Assembly (NCBI GenBank): GCA_937894955.1
Contig: CALAXO010000054.1
Coordinates: 1-17,005 of the forward strand
Length of the DNA: 17,005 bases
Reading direction: 5' to 3'
Source: an uncultured Clostridia bacterium
Lineage (GTDB): Bacteria; Bacillota; Clostridia; Christensenellales; CAG-138
The notes under the pieces are model-generated. The model saw nothing but the letters and a program-made list of their open reading frames with translations. It made no database searches and was not told the origin of the DNA. Of the stretch, positions 7,612 through 14,429 are shown piece after piece (the first letter of the stretch is position 1; every line of letters starts with the position of its first letter). Position numbers and translations under genes: made by a program.

Positions 7612-9048
7612 TTATAATGTTGTTTTTGAAAGTTCAGCGAAACCTCGCTGTTCCTCATCCGCAAGGGAAAGGAAAATTGCAGCGGCAAGCATGTCCGCCG
7701 CGCCGCCGCAGCTTATGCCGCGCCGAATAAGCTCATCGTCAAAATCAAGAAGATCCGTCTCCGTCAGCATTGTTCGCTTTGAAAGCAGTGAGTCGGCACG
7801 CCGTTTAACAAACCGTGCGCCCGTATTGCCGCCGCGCTTGAGCGCGTTGTTATCCTCCAGCTCGGCCATGATGCCCAGAAGAGCAAATGCCCACGAATCG
7901 ACCGAACCCTGTCCGTTTGATTCGATATTATACTCTTTATGCAGGGATTTTGCAGCAATTGCAAGCGGAAAACCCGCTTTCGCCTGCTCGATCGCGCCGC
8001 CTACGCCGTATTTGCGCCGCACAATTGCACCGTTGGAACCCGAATTGCGTTCGTAATCAAATGCTTCGGCAAGTTTTCCCGCAAGCTTTGCAATGCGCTC
8101 GCCGGCATTTTCCCGCAAAGGCAAATGCCCTTCAGCACCCGCTGCCGAAAGCGCAGCCGCGCACACCGCAAGCCCGAGAGAGAATATTGCACCGCGATGC
8201 GTATTTACCCCGCCTGTTGCCTCGAGCATTGCTTTTTCGGCAAGGATGCCTGTTTGCTTCAGGCGAGATACCGCACCGTTCGGAAGAATGTTTTTGCCGA
8301 ACGCTGCACTGCCGGAAAAATCGCCGGAGAACCCGGAAGCTGCGGTGAAAACGGCATCAAGCGCAATTTTTGCCATCTGCGCAAAAAAAGGTCGAACAGT
8401 TTTTGTGCTGAGCTCAAACAGGACAATGTCCATGTCATCGTTTGCGCCGCTGTTGTTTTCGTCAACAAGTCCCGGTTTCGGTGTTGTGTGAACCTCGCGG
8501 ATGAGTGCATGCGCCGCAAGTTCGGAATAATGCTGCGCTGCCGCATTTTTCAAAAGTTCCGCCGCCGCCTTTCGGAGCTCCTCCGCCGAATGTGTTCTGC
8601 TGCGCGCACATGCCGCGGCGGGCTGCCCGCAGATTAAGCATTTCCGCGGCGCATTGCGGGAAAGCTTCAGCCCGTCCGTGCCGATGATATCGATATCAAA
8701 CAGCCGCCCTTCGGGGAACTCGTTTTCAATGCTTTCCGCTTGTTTTTTCAGGCTTTCTGCCGCCGCGTCAACCGCAAGCATCGCTTCAATTCCGGTTTTT
8801 TCGTCCGTGAAGGCGAACCCGCGTATTTTGCCCTTAAAACTGTTTGCGGCGGCATTCAGCGCACGGAAGAATGCCCAATCGATGAGCGCACCGCGCTTGA
8901 CGGGGCCGGCAATATTCATGTTTATGCAAACAAGGGGCAGCCCGCAGCGGGCGAGCATATCCCGCTGCTCCGCCGCACGCTTTTCGCGCCGTTCCGCCAT
9001 TTCAAAAACGCCGACATTGTTCGTTTGACTCTCTCTGTCTCTGTTCAT
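7612..9048 (-). CDS. citXG: CitX-CitG fusion: citrate lyase prosthetic group synthesis and transfer
   Basis: A 478-residue fusion. The N-terminal part (about 20-155) is CitX, which attaches the phosphoribosyl-dephospho-CoA group to the acyl carrier CitD; its signatures are GRLFDIDI (114-121) and the Cys-rich PRKCLICGQ...CARSRTH (134-153). The C-terminal part (about 165-470) is CitG, which makes triphosphoribosyl-dephospho-CoA from ATP and dephospho-CoA; it shows TPKPGLVD (189-196), NSGANDDMD (199-207) and TGGVNTHRGAIF (278-289). Such fusions are known in bacteria that ferment citrate. The start at 9048 has only a weak GTGAGC upstream, and a shorter start at MAERREK (about residue 17) is possible. 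The upstream RCC1-repeat gene ends 6 bases away, so the two are almost certainly co-transcribed. The product modifies CitD, encoded at 11938-12228. Confidence 0.93.
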   Translation of the reverse strand: MNRDRESQTNNVGVFEMAERREKRAAEQRDMLARCGLPLVCINMNIAGPVKRGALIDWAFFRALNAAANSFKGKIRGFAFTDEKTGIEAMLAVDAAAESLKKQAESIENEFPEGRLFDIDIIGTDGLKLSRNAPRKCLICGQPAAACARSRTHSAEELRKAAAELLKNAAAQHYSELAAHALIREVHTTPKPGLVDENNSGANDDMDIVLFELSTKTVRPFFAQMAKIALDAVFTAASGFSGDFSGSAAFGKNILPNGAVSRLKQTGILAEKAMLEATGGVNTHRGAIFSLGLAVCAAALSAAGAEGHLPLRENAGERIAKLAGKLAEAFDYERNSGSNGAIVRRKYGVGGAIEQAKAGFPLAIAAKSLHKEYNIESNGQGSVDSWAFALLGIMAELEDNNALKRGGNTGARFVKRRADSLLSKRTMLTETDLLDFDDELIRRGISCGGAADMLAAAIFLSLADEEQRGFAELSKTTL

Positions 9049-9054
9049 TGCTGC

Positions 9055-10758
9055 TCACGAATTGCCTTGGCCTGCATCAAAATTTCCGATAACGGTGCTT
9101 GAGCCGTCTTTAAAGGTGATAAGCGTGAACCTTTCGCCCGCAGAAACGGCTGCAACATTGTGGAAACCGGAAACATTGCATTCGCCGAAAGTATTGCTGC
9201 CGCACGCAACAAGTGTTCCGTCGCTCTTAAGCCCGACGGTGTGGTATGCACCGGCTGCAACCATTGTTAAATCTTCCCATTCGGAAACATTGCACTGCCC
9301 GGAGTTGTTCGCACCGCACGCAAGCGCGGTTCCGTCGCTTTTAAGCCCCGCAGCGTGCATATAACCCGCACTGACGGCGGTGACACCGCGCCAATCGGAA
9401 ACATTGCATTGCCCGCTGTTGTTATCCCCGATTGCAATGACGCGTCCGGAGCTCAGAACGCCGTAGCTCGTGTTGTTCCCGGCGGCAATGCAGACAACGC
9501 CGGCCCAAGTTTCCGTTATGCGCTGTCCGTAATAGTTCCATCCGCAGCCGACAACCGTTCCGTCGCTTCGCAGCCCGAGCGAGTGGTTCAGCCCGCAGGC
9601 GACCTGGACGATATTGGTCCACGAACCAACGCCGGTGCGGTCATAGGAAGATTTTCCGGCAGCCGCAACGGTGCCGTCCGCCCGCAGGCCGAGAATGAAG
9701 TTTTCCCTTCCGACAGCGATTGAACGTATCCCGCTCCACGAGACCGTTTCGCCCTTCCAGCCGGAACCCGTGAGCGAAACGGTTCCGTCAAGATTCCGCA
9801 GCGCATAAAAATCCTTGCCGCCGGCCGCAGGGGTGCTTTGGAGCATCTTCAGAATTTCCGCAATCATATCCGCCGATTGTTCATAGCCTTCGGACACGGA
9901 ATTGAGCAGGGTCAAAGCCTCGAGATAATTGTTCTTTTGATACGCTTCAACCGCCTTTTCATATCGCGCCGCATCACGCTCGGCAATGACTTCGTCCGGC
10001 GAAAAACCGTCGCTCATTGAATAGCATTCGGTTGCAATTTCGTATTTGCCCGCTTCCATTGCCCGCTGCCCCGCGCTTTCCCACGCGGAATTTATCTTTT
10101 GCAGCAAGTCAGCAAGCGCATCGTCGGAGCAATTGTTTTTTGCGCCGTTGAAACACTTGTATGCCGATTCAATTTCGAAATTTTGAAGGAGGTTCTCGCC
10201 CTGAGTCATATAAATTCGGCATATGTTTGACTTTGATTCATCGGAACAGAGCGAAAAACAGCGCATTGCCTGCGGCATTTCACCCGCACTCAGAAAACTT
10301 TCCGCCGCTGCAATGCGGACTTCATCGGTTCTTGCTGCAAAACCTGCTTTGTCCGTTATGCTGTCAAAGCAGATTTCCGCACGGTTGTAGTCGCCCGCCG
10401 CATACGCATTTTTTCCCAATTCAAAAAAACACTCGTCCTGCCTGAGCTGCTCCGCTTCGGGCATTCCCGCGCTTTTGAAACAGGCATATGCCGTTTCGGC
10501 ATCTCCGCGTGCAAGCGCAGCTTCACCGGCAGAACACCACGCATGAGCCGCTTTCTGCGCCGAATCACGCTTCCCGCCCAATGCGGAAAACTTCATCGCC
10601 GCACGCAAATAATCCCCACTTTCATAAAGGGACTGCGCTTCGTCGTATTTCACAACGGGTTCAACAAACCGCGGATAAGCAAACAACACAAATGCGCCCG
10701 CCGCTGCGATGAGCAAAACGGCAATGCACAGTATGTTTCGGATTTTTTTAAGGTTCAT
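9055..10758 (-). CDS. Membrane-anchored TPR and RCC1-repeat protein
   Basis: A 567-residue protein with a basic N-terminus and one membrane segment (about 8-28), without a lipobox, so the rest is probably outside the membrane on an uncleaved anchor. Residues about 38-310 are helical repeats of TPR type (YDEAQSLYESGDYLRAAMKF; GKNAYAAGDYNRAEICFDSI). Residues about 318-560 contain about six RCC1-like beta-propeller blades of about 40 residues with the core (S/A)AGxxHxxGLKSDGT(V/L)xACG; blades 4-6 are the most alike (NNSGQCNVS). Such repeats usually bind proteins or polysaccharides; the partner is unknown. GGGCGG about 9 bases upstream supports the ATG. It sits between citC and citXG with only 6 bases to citXG, an unusual place because cit genes are normally contiguous. 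A structural or sensing role in citrate use would be speculation; chance insertion is equally possible. Confidence 0.88.
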   Translation of the reverse strand: MNLKKIRNILCIAVLLIAAAGAFVLFAYPRFVEPVVKYDEAQSLYESGDYLRAAMKFSALGGKRDSAQKAAHAWCSAGEAALARGDAETAYACFKSAGMPEAEQLRQDECFFELGKNAYAAGDYNRAEICFDSITDKAGFAARTDEVRIAAAESFLSAGEMPQAMRCFSLCSDESKSNICRIYMTQGENLLQNFEIESAYKCFNGAKNNCSDDALADLLQKINSAWESAGQRAMEAGKYEIATECYSMSDGFSPDEVIAERDAARYEKAVEAYQKNNYLEALTLLNSVSEGYEQSADMIAEILKMLQSTPAAGGKDFYALRNLDGTVSLTGSGWKGETVSWSGIRSIAVGRENFILGLRADGTVAAAGKSSYDRTGVGSWTNIVQVACGLNHSLGLRSDGTVVGCGWNYYGQRITETWAGVVCIAAGNNTSYGVLSSGRVIAIGDNNSGQCNVSDWRGVTAVSAGYMHAAGLKSDGTALACGANNSGQCNVSEWEDLTMVAAGAYHTVGLKSDGTLVACGSNTFGECNVSGFHNVAAVSAGERFTLITFKDGSSTVIGNFDAGQGNS

Positions 10759-10853
10759 ATAAAAATACCGCCCTTTTCATTAGTTGGGAACGGGAAGACG
10801 AAAATCGGAAACCGCGGATTCGGTCCCGGCGGCCGAAACGTGCATTCGGGCAG

Positions 10854-10910
10854 AATTTCTGACTTATGATTTCCGATGATTTCTGATTTCCGGCTCCCAA
10901 TTTCTGACTT
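10854..10910. repeat. Short direct repeats across the citC 3' end
   Basis: The 12-mer AATTTCTGACTT occurs perfectly at 10854-10865 and 10899-10910, with related TTTCTGATTTCC and GATTTCCGATG strings between. The citC stop codon (10864-10866) lies inside the first copy, so the last 10-15 residues of CitC are encoded by repeat sequence. Confidence 0.6.
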
Positions 10911-11880
10911 TTATGTATTCCATGGTTGTTTCCGGCACGATTTTTGACACAAGCTCCAAATTGCCCTCGGCCATTGCCTTTCGAACAAGGCTTGCGCTGA
11001 TTCCGCCGATTCGGGGTATTTCAATGACTTCGACTCCGTATTTCGGCAAAATCTGTTTCATGCGTTCGTTATATGCGCGTGTCACGGCGCAAAACGGCTC
11101 CGTACCGACAAAACGTTTTGTTATGCCGAGAGCAGGGGCAATTGCGGAGCCGAAAAGCGTCAGATCAAGATCGGCATTGATGCGTCCGGCATCGGCTTTG
11201 TCTTTTATAAAATACGTCGGGAAGGTTGAGTGCGAAATGATATAGTCCCCGCTTCGGTGCAGGATAAGATTCTTTATGTGTTTCGTGCCTTTTTTGACAA
11301 GTTCGAACCTTGCTTCGGCGGGAAACTCCGCATTTTCCGAGCTGTTTTCGCTGAGGATGAAAACGTGAAGGGAATCAACCTGCGCCGCCGCCGTTTCCAT
11401 CAGATATTTGTGCCCGAGGGTGAAGGGGCTGCAGTTGGCAACGACCGCACCCTGAACCCCCCGCCCTTTTTCAAGTGAGTCAAGGTAGTTTTTCAACCCG
11501 TTGCGGCTGTTTTCCATATAAACCGCGCTGTCGGTCGCTGCGAGGCGGAAAAAGCCGAGGCTGCGGAACAGGTATTCGTTCTGCGGCTTTGTGAAAAGGA
11601 AGAGTTTTCGCCGTCCGCAGGTGTATGCATGGCGAACAAGTTCGGAAACTATGCTCGCCGCGCCCCCTTCGCCCTGCATGGCTTCGGACACGGCAATGTA
11701 TTTCAGCACGCTGCCGCAGAGCGAGCCGGTGCCGACTACGGCATCGGTTTCATCGTCAAGAAGCAGCACGGTGTATTCGGCTCCGCCTTCATAGGTAAGC
11801 CCTGCGGCAGAAAGAAATTCACAAAGGCTTTCAAGCCTTGCTCCGCTTATATTCGGTATTGTCATCATCGAAAAACTCAC
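10864..11880 (-). CDS. citC: [Citrate (pro-3S)-lyase] ligase
   Basis: The cytosolic enzyme that acetylates the CitD prosthetic group with acetate and ATP, switching citrate lyase on. The 338 residues match the family. An N-terminal GNAT acyltransferase-like domain (about 35-120; QGEGGAASIVSELVRHA at 69-85) precedes a cytidylyltransferase-like ligase domain with NCSPFTLGHKYL (149-160, the HxGH-type nucleotide site), GTEPFCAVTRAYNE (259-272) and ISASLVRKA (294-302). The start is GTG at 11880, supported by AAAGGAG about 8 bases upstream; ATG codons four codons in are less well placed. It follows citD by 57 bases. The C-terminal tail after MEYIK is encoded by the direct-repeat stretch 10854-10910 and may be a recent extension. 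There is no trace of citE or citF between citD and citC. Confidence 0.94.
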   Translation of the reverse strand: MSFSMMTIPNISGARLESLCEFLSAAGLTYEGGAEYTVLLLDDETDAVVGTGSLCGSVLKYIAVSEAMQGEGGAASIVSELVRHAYTCGRRKLFLFTKPQNEYLFRSLGFFRLAATDSAVYMENSRNGLKNYLDSLEKGRGVQGAVVANCSPFTLGHKYLMETAAAQVDSLHVFILSENSSENAEFPAEARFELVKKGTKHIKNLILHRSGDYIISHSTFPTYFIKDKADAGRINADLDLTLFGSAIAPALGITKRFVGTEPFCAVTRAYNERMKQILPKYGVEVIEIPRIGGISASLVRKAMAEGNLELVSKIVPETTMEYIKVRNWEPEIRNHRKS

Positions 11881-11937
11881 GGGAATGCTCCTTTCCGCCG
11901 CCCGGATAATGTTTGGGAATTTGAGTGCGCAATGCGG

Positions 11938-12228
11938 TTATTCCGTAAATTTATAATCGGTGCTGTTTGCTGCACGGTAAGCTGCTGCCTGCGTGCGCGC
12001 TTCAACGGTGCAATCCAATGCGCCCTTGTCAACTGCGCTTACATATGCGCTTTCAACGCCCATTGCGGCAAGCGTTTCGCGGATGACCTGCTCGATCCTG
12101 TCGCCGTATTGCTGCTTAACGTCGCTTTCGAGCGACAGTTCGATTCCGCTCGTTTCCTTCGGTTCGATTCGAATGATAATGTCGCTGGATTCCATCGTTC
12201 CCGCAACACCTGTTGTGATGATTTTCAT
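11938..12228 (-). CDS. citD: Citrate lyase acyl carrier protein (gamma subunit)
   Basis: A 96-residue acyl carrier of citrate lyase, which holds the acetyl or citryl group on a covalently bound phosphoribosyl-dephospho-CoA. The N-terminal TGVAGTMESSD matches the family, with the prosthetic-group Ser at position 14, the same numbering as in the Klebsiella protein. Further family marks are the GIELSLESDVKQQYG run, IRETL, and DKGALDCTVEAR with AAYRA near the end. The full length is present. Translation start is odd: no good ribosome binding site lies just before ATG 12228. The nearest, AAAGGAAG (complement of about 12261-12268), is over 30 bases upstream and separated by a hairpin (12242-12261). 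A promoter at 12289-12317 makes citD the likely first gene of the cit transcript. Confidence 0.94.
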   Translation of the reverse strand: MKIITTGVAGTMESSDIIIRIEPKETSGIELSLESDVKQQYGDRIEQVIRETLAAMGVESAYVSAVDKGALDCTVEARTQAAAYRAANSTDYKFTE

Positions 12229-12241
12229 AGTTATTGCCGTG

Positions 12242-12261
12242 GCTTTTGCAAAGACAAAAGC
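12242..12261 (-). promoter_or_regulatory. Hairpin between SD and start of citD
   Basis: GCTTTTG (12242-12248) and CAAAAGC (12255-12261) form a perfect 7-bp stem with a 6-base loop. On the mRNA it lies between an AAAGGAAG element and the citD ATG at 12228. If folded, it would bring the SD to roughly 13 bases from the ATG, a possible translational control point; the function is inferred only. Confidence 0.4.
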
Positions 12262-12288
12262 TTCCTTTCGTTTTTTCGGTTGATTGCT

Positions 12289-12317
12289 TTTATCCGGAAT
12301 GCCCGAATTTCGGTCAA
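12289..12317 (-). promoter_or_regulatory. Promoter of the cit cluster
   Basis: TTGACC (12312-12317), exactly 17 bases, then GATAAA (12289-12294) on the minus strand. The -35 overlaps the yhaM stop codon. An 11-base palindrome CCGAATTTCGG (12303-12313) covers the -35 and spacer and could be an operator. The predicted start near 12282 gives a leader of about 54 nt that includes the hairpin 12242-12261. Confidence 0.6.
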
Positions 12318-13420
12318 GATTTCATCGAGTTGAATTTGCCGGCAAGACTGCTCAGTTTTGCTGCAAGGCTGTCATCCTCGGCCGCTGCCGCGGGCTGCCC
12401 GTCGGCCGTGCCTGCGCCGCTTTGGAATCCGCCGGATTCCTTGGAGAACTTGTGCCCGTGGCGGTAAAGCCGCCTGTTGTCCAGTGCCCACTGCCTGTCT
12501 GTGAATTCTCCGGTGTTCACCGCCGAAAGGGCGTCAAACATTTCAAACAGCCGCGCGTCAAGCGTGTCGATTGCGGAAACGATCTCAGCCTCCGGGAACA
12601 TCGGCATCTGAGGAGAGCCGTATTCGGGAACTCCGTGGTGCGAAAGCATGATATGTTCAAGCAGCACTGCGGTTTCCCGCGGGATGTTGAGCTTTTTTGC
12701 CGCGCTGTTTATCATTGCCATGCCCATTGAAATATGTCCGAGAAGCTGCCCCTCCGTTGTGTACGTCGTTGCAAGTCCGACGGTGCCGACTTCAAGCTCC
12801 TGCGTTTTTGCAATGTCATGCAAAATGACGCCTGCGTAAACAAGGTCGCTGCAAAGCTCCGGATAAATTGCGCCGTAAACCGAAACAACCTGCTTTGCCG
12901 TGTCGAGCATGGTTGAAGTGTGGTACATAAGCCCGCCCCTGTGCGCATGGTGCAGCTTCAGCGCGGCAGGATAATACAGCATACGTTCGCGGTTCTCCGT
13001 AAGAAGATACTGCGTGAGCTTTGCAATGTCGGCATCGGCAAAGCCTCCCGCAAATTCGAACAGGCGGTTAAAAATTTTTTCACCGTCTATCGGTGCGGAA
13101 GCGACAATTGAGGACATATCAACATGATCGGCTTCCGTTATGTGGCGGATTCGGTCGATCTTGAGCTGCTCCGTGTCTTTATACAGGTTTATTGTTCCGC
13201 GAACCTTGACGACCTCTCCGGCGGAATACATTCCGTGGACGGAGCTTTGATAGTCCCAAAGCTTTGCGTTGATCTCCCCGTCCGCATCCGCAAGCATAAT
13301 ATCAAGATATTCCGCACCTTTCACGTTCACCTTAAGCTGAAGGCTTTTAATGAAGCAAAAACCTTCCACCTGGTTTGCCGCGTGATTGATGATGTTGGAC
13401 AGCATTCTCATCCTTCCCAT
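12314..13420 (-). CDS. yhaM: YhaM-type 3'-5' exoribonuclease with OB and HD domains
   Basis: A 368-residue cytosolic protein of the YhaM/Cbf1 family, which degrades single-stranded RNA and DNA from the 3' end in Bacillota. An N-terminal OB-fold nucleic-acid-binding domain (about 20-93; LQLKVNVKGAEYLDIMLAD...KVRGTINLYKD) is followed by an HD metal-dependent phosphohydrolase domain (about 145-295) with HHAHRGGLMYHT (157-168), the LHDIAK doublet (His201-Asp202), GHISMG (228-233) and LSHHG (259-263). The last about 65 residues are a low-complexity Ala/Ser/Gly tail, longer than in Bacillus YhaM. The ATG at 13420 has AGAGG 7-8 bases upstream. A perfect TATAAT (complement of 13454-13459), without a good -35, sits 35 bases before the start, so it may have its own promoter after the upstream lipoprotein gene. 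Confidence 0.88.
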   Translation of the reverse strand: MGRMRMLSNIINHAANQVEGFCFIKSLQLKVNVKGAEYLDIMLADADGEINAKLWDYQSSVHGMYSAGEVVKVRGTINLYKDTEQLKIDRIRHITEADHVDMSSIVASAPIDGEKIFNRLFEFAGGFADADIAKLTQYLLTENRERMLYYPAALKLHHAHRGGLMYHTSTMLDTAKQVVSVYGAIYPELCSDLVYAGVILHDIAKTQELEVGTVGLATTYTTEGQLLGHISMGMAMINSAAKKLNIPRETAVLLEHIMLSHHGVPEYGSPQMPMFPEAEIVSAIDTLDARLFEMFDALSAVNTGEFTDRQWALDNRRLYRHGHKFSKESGGFQSGAGTADGQPAAAAEDDSLAAKLSSLAGKFNSMKS

Positions 13421-13453
13421 TTCAGTGCCTCTTTCGTAGATTATCAGTCGTTG

Positions 13454-13459
13454 ATTATA
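13454..13459 (-). promoter_or_regulatory. Possible -10 of the yhaM-like gene
   Basis: A perfect TATAAT on the minus strand, 35 bases before the ATG at 13420. The best -35 options at 16-18 bases are poor, so this is a candidate only. Confidence 0.35.
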
Positions 13460-13486
13460 TTCGTAAAGTTTCGGTAAGTCCGTTCA

Positions 13487-13513
13487 ATTCCGTTCCGCCG
13501 TGCGGTGCGGAAT
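13487..13513 (-). terminator. Hairpin after the lipoprotein gene
   Basis: ATTCCG..CCGC-loop-GCGG..CGGAAT forms a two-part stem (13487-13513) ending 3 bases past the lipoprotein stop. There is no T run after it, so it may be a weak or Rho-assisted terminator, or an mRNA 3'-end stabiliser. Confidence 0.4.
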
Positions 13514-13515
13514 GC

Positions 13516-14130
13516 TCATTTGAATCTGTAGGATTTGCATGCTGTTATCCGCATGTTGTTTTCGCTGTCCGCACTTGCGGCAGTAAGCTCGATTTTTCCG
13601 GCGTAAGCACCGTTTTCGGCGAGCTGAACCGTTACAACCCGATTACCCTCATCGTCCGATTCAACGCCGATGATTTCGGCCGCAATGTCAAGGTCTTTGC
13701 CGACCATGAAATAATACTTTCCGTCGCGGTAGTAGAAATTGAGCTTTGTTGACGGGCGGGAAGAACGCGTTCCGAGCTTAACCCCGAAAAGCATTTTTAT
13801 AATATCGTCAACCTTTTGGCCGTCAACGGAGCGATAGCCGCTGCTGTCGGCAGCGGTTGTTTCAAGGCTGTCGCCGTAGGCATAGATATAGAAGGCAAAT
13901 TCCTCAAGCTGACGGAAGGATATTGCAGTATCTTTTGAATTGTAATCAAATTCCATCAGATAGAACGCCCTTGCCGCATCACACAGCACGGTGCACTGTT
14001 CGGCCGTGAATCCGTTTTCATCCGCTTTGTTGTTGTCGTTGTTTTTACAGCCGGCAAAAGCAAAGGCCGCAAAAAGAGCCGCAAAGAGAATTGCCCGGAT
14101 CTTGATAATTGTTTTCCTGCCGTTGTTCAT
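13516..14130 (-). CDS. Secreted lipoprotein, function unknown
   Basis: A 204-residue protein with a basic start, a hydrophobic segment (about 11-26) and a lipobox FAGC ending at Cys28, followed by an Asn/Asp-rich linker (KNNDNNKADENG). It should be lipid-anchored on the outer membrane face. The mature part is about 170 residues, with helices early (AEQCTVLCDAARAFYLMEF) and beta-strands later (KLNFYYRDGKYYFMVGKD; RVVTVQLAENGAYAGKIEL). I do not recognise the family. It resembles the lipoprotein at 71-673 in size and layout, but no convincing sequence match is visible. A promoter at 14233-14261 precedes it, and AAAGGA lies about 15 bases before the ATG, a rather long spacing. It is upstream of and co-directional with yhaM (95-base gap containing a hairpin). 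Confidence 0.83.
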   Translation of the reverse strand: MNNGRKTIIKIRAILFAALFAAFAFAGCKNNDNNKADENGFTAEQCTVLCDAARAFYLMEFDYNSKDTAISFRQLEEFAFYIYAYGDSLETTAADSSGYRSVDGQKVDDIIKMLFGVKLGTRSSRPSTKLNFYYRDGKYYFMVGKDLDIAAEIIGVESDDEGNRVVTVQLAENGAYAGKIELTAASADSENNMRITACKSYRFK

Positions 14131-14232
14131 AATATTCCGTTTTTCCTTTTTATGTCGTATTGCGGAATCGGCGGCAGCCTTTGCAAACGCCCGTGAATTG
14201 CGAAGACAGCTGTCGATGCTTTCCCTGCACCT

Positions 14233-14261
14233 ATTTTATCATATTTGCCGTGCTTTCGCAA
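14233..14261 (-). promoter_or_regulatory. Promoter of the lipoprotein gene at 13516-14130
   Basis: TTGCGA (14256-14261), 17-base spacer, TAAAAT (14233-14238) with TGA directly before it (extended -10). The leader is about 96 nt. The rest of the 14131-14429 gap holds only the terminator at 14401-14424. Confidence 0.6.
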
Positions 14262-14400
14262 CTTTTGAAATGTGTGTGTGCTTTCGGCACATGTTTCAGA
14301 GCCGGAGGCGGGTGCCGTCCGCTTTCAAATAAAAATACTTTATTGCTTCAAACATTGGATTTACAGCAGCAAATGCTTCCGTTAATAATTGTTCTCCGAG

Positions 14401-14424
14401 AAAATTTTGCCCCGCGCCGCGGGG
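14401..14424 (-). terminator. Terminator of the ArsR-type regulator gene
   Basis: CCCCGC (14410-14415) and GCGGGG (14419-14424) make a tight GC stem with a 3-base loop, 6 bases past the stop at 14430. On the minus strand it is followed by CAAAATTTTC, a mediocre T tract. Confidence 0.5.
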
Positions 14425-14429
14425 ATCAT

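Noticed and set aside
7591..7616. TATAAT and TATAAA strings just before murI as its own promoter
   Set aside because: They are within about 25 bases of the ATG, have no matching -35 box, and would give leaderless or near-leaderless mRNA. Co-transcription with citXG is more likely.
9055..9800. Tandem DNA repeats in the RCC1 region as a CRISPR or satellite array
   Set aside because: The repeats are in frame, about 40 codons long and diverged, and encode RCC1-like blades.
71..14130. The two small lipoproteins (71-673 and 13516-14130) as paralogues
   Set aside because: They are similar in length and layout only; no convincing run of shared residues beyond the signal peptide type.
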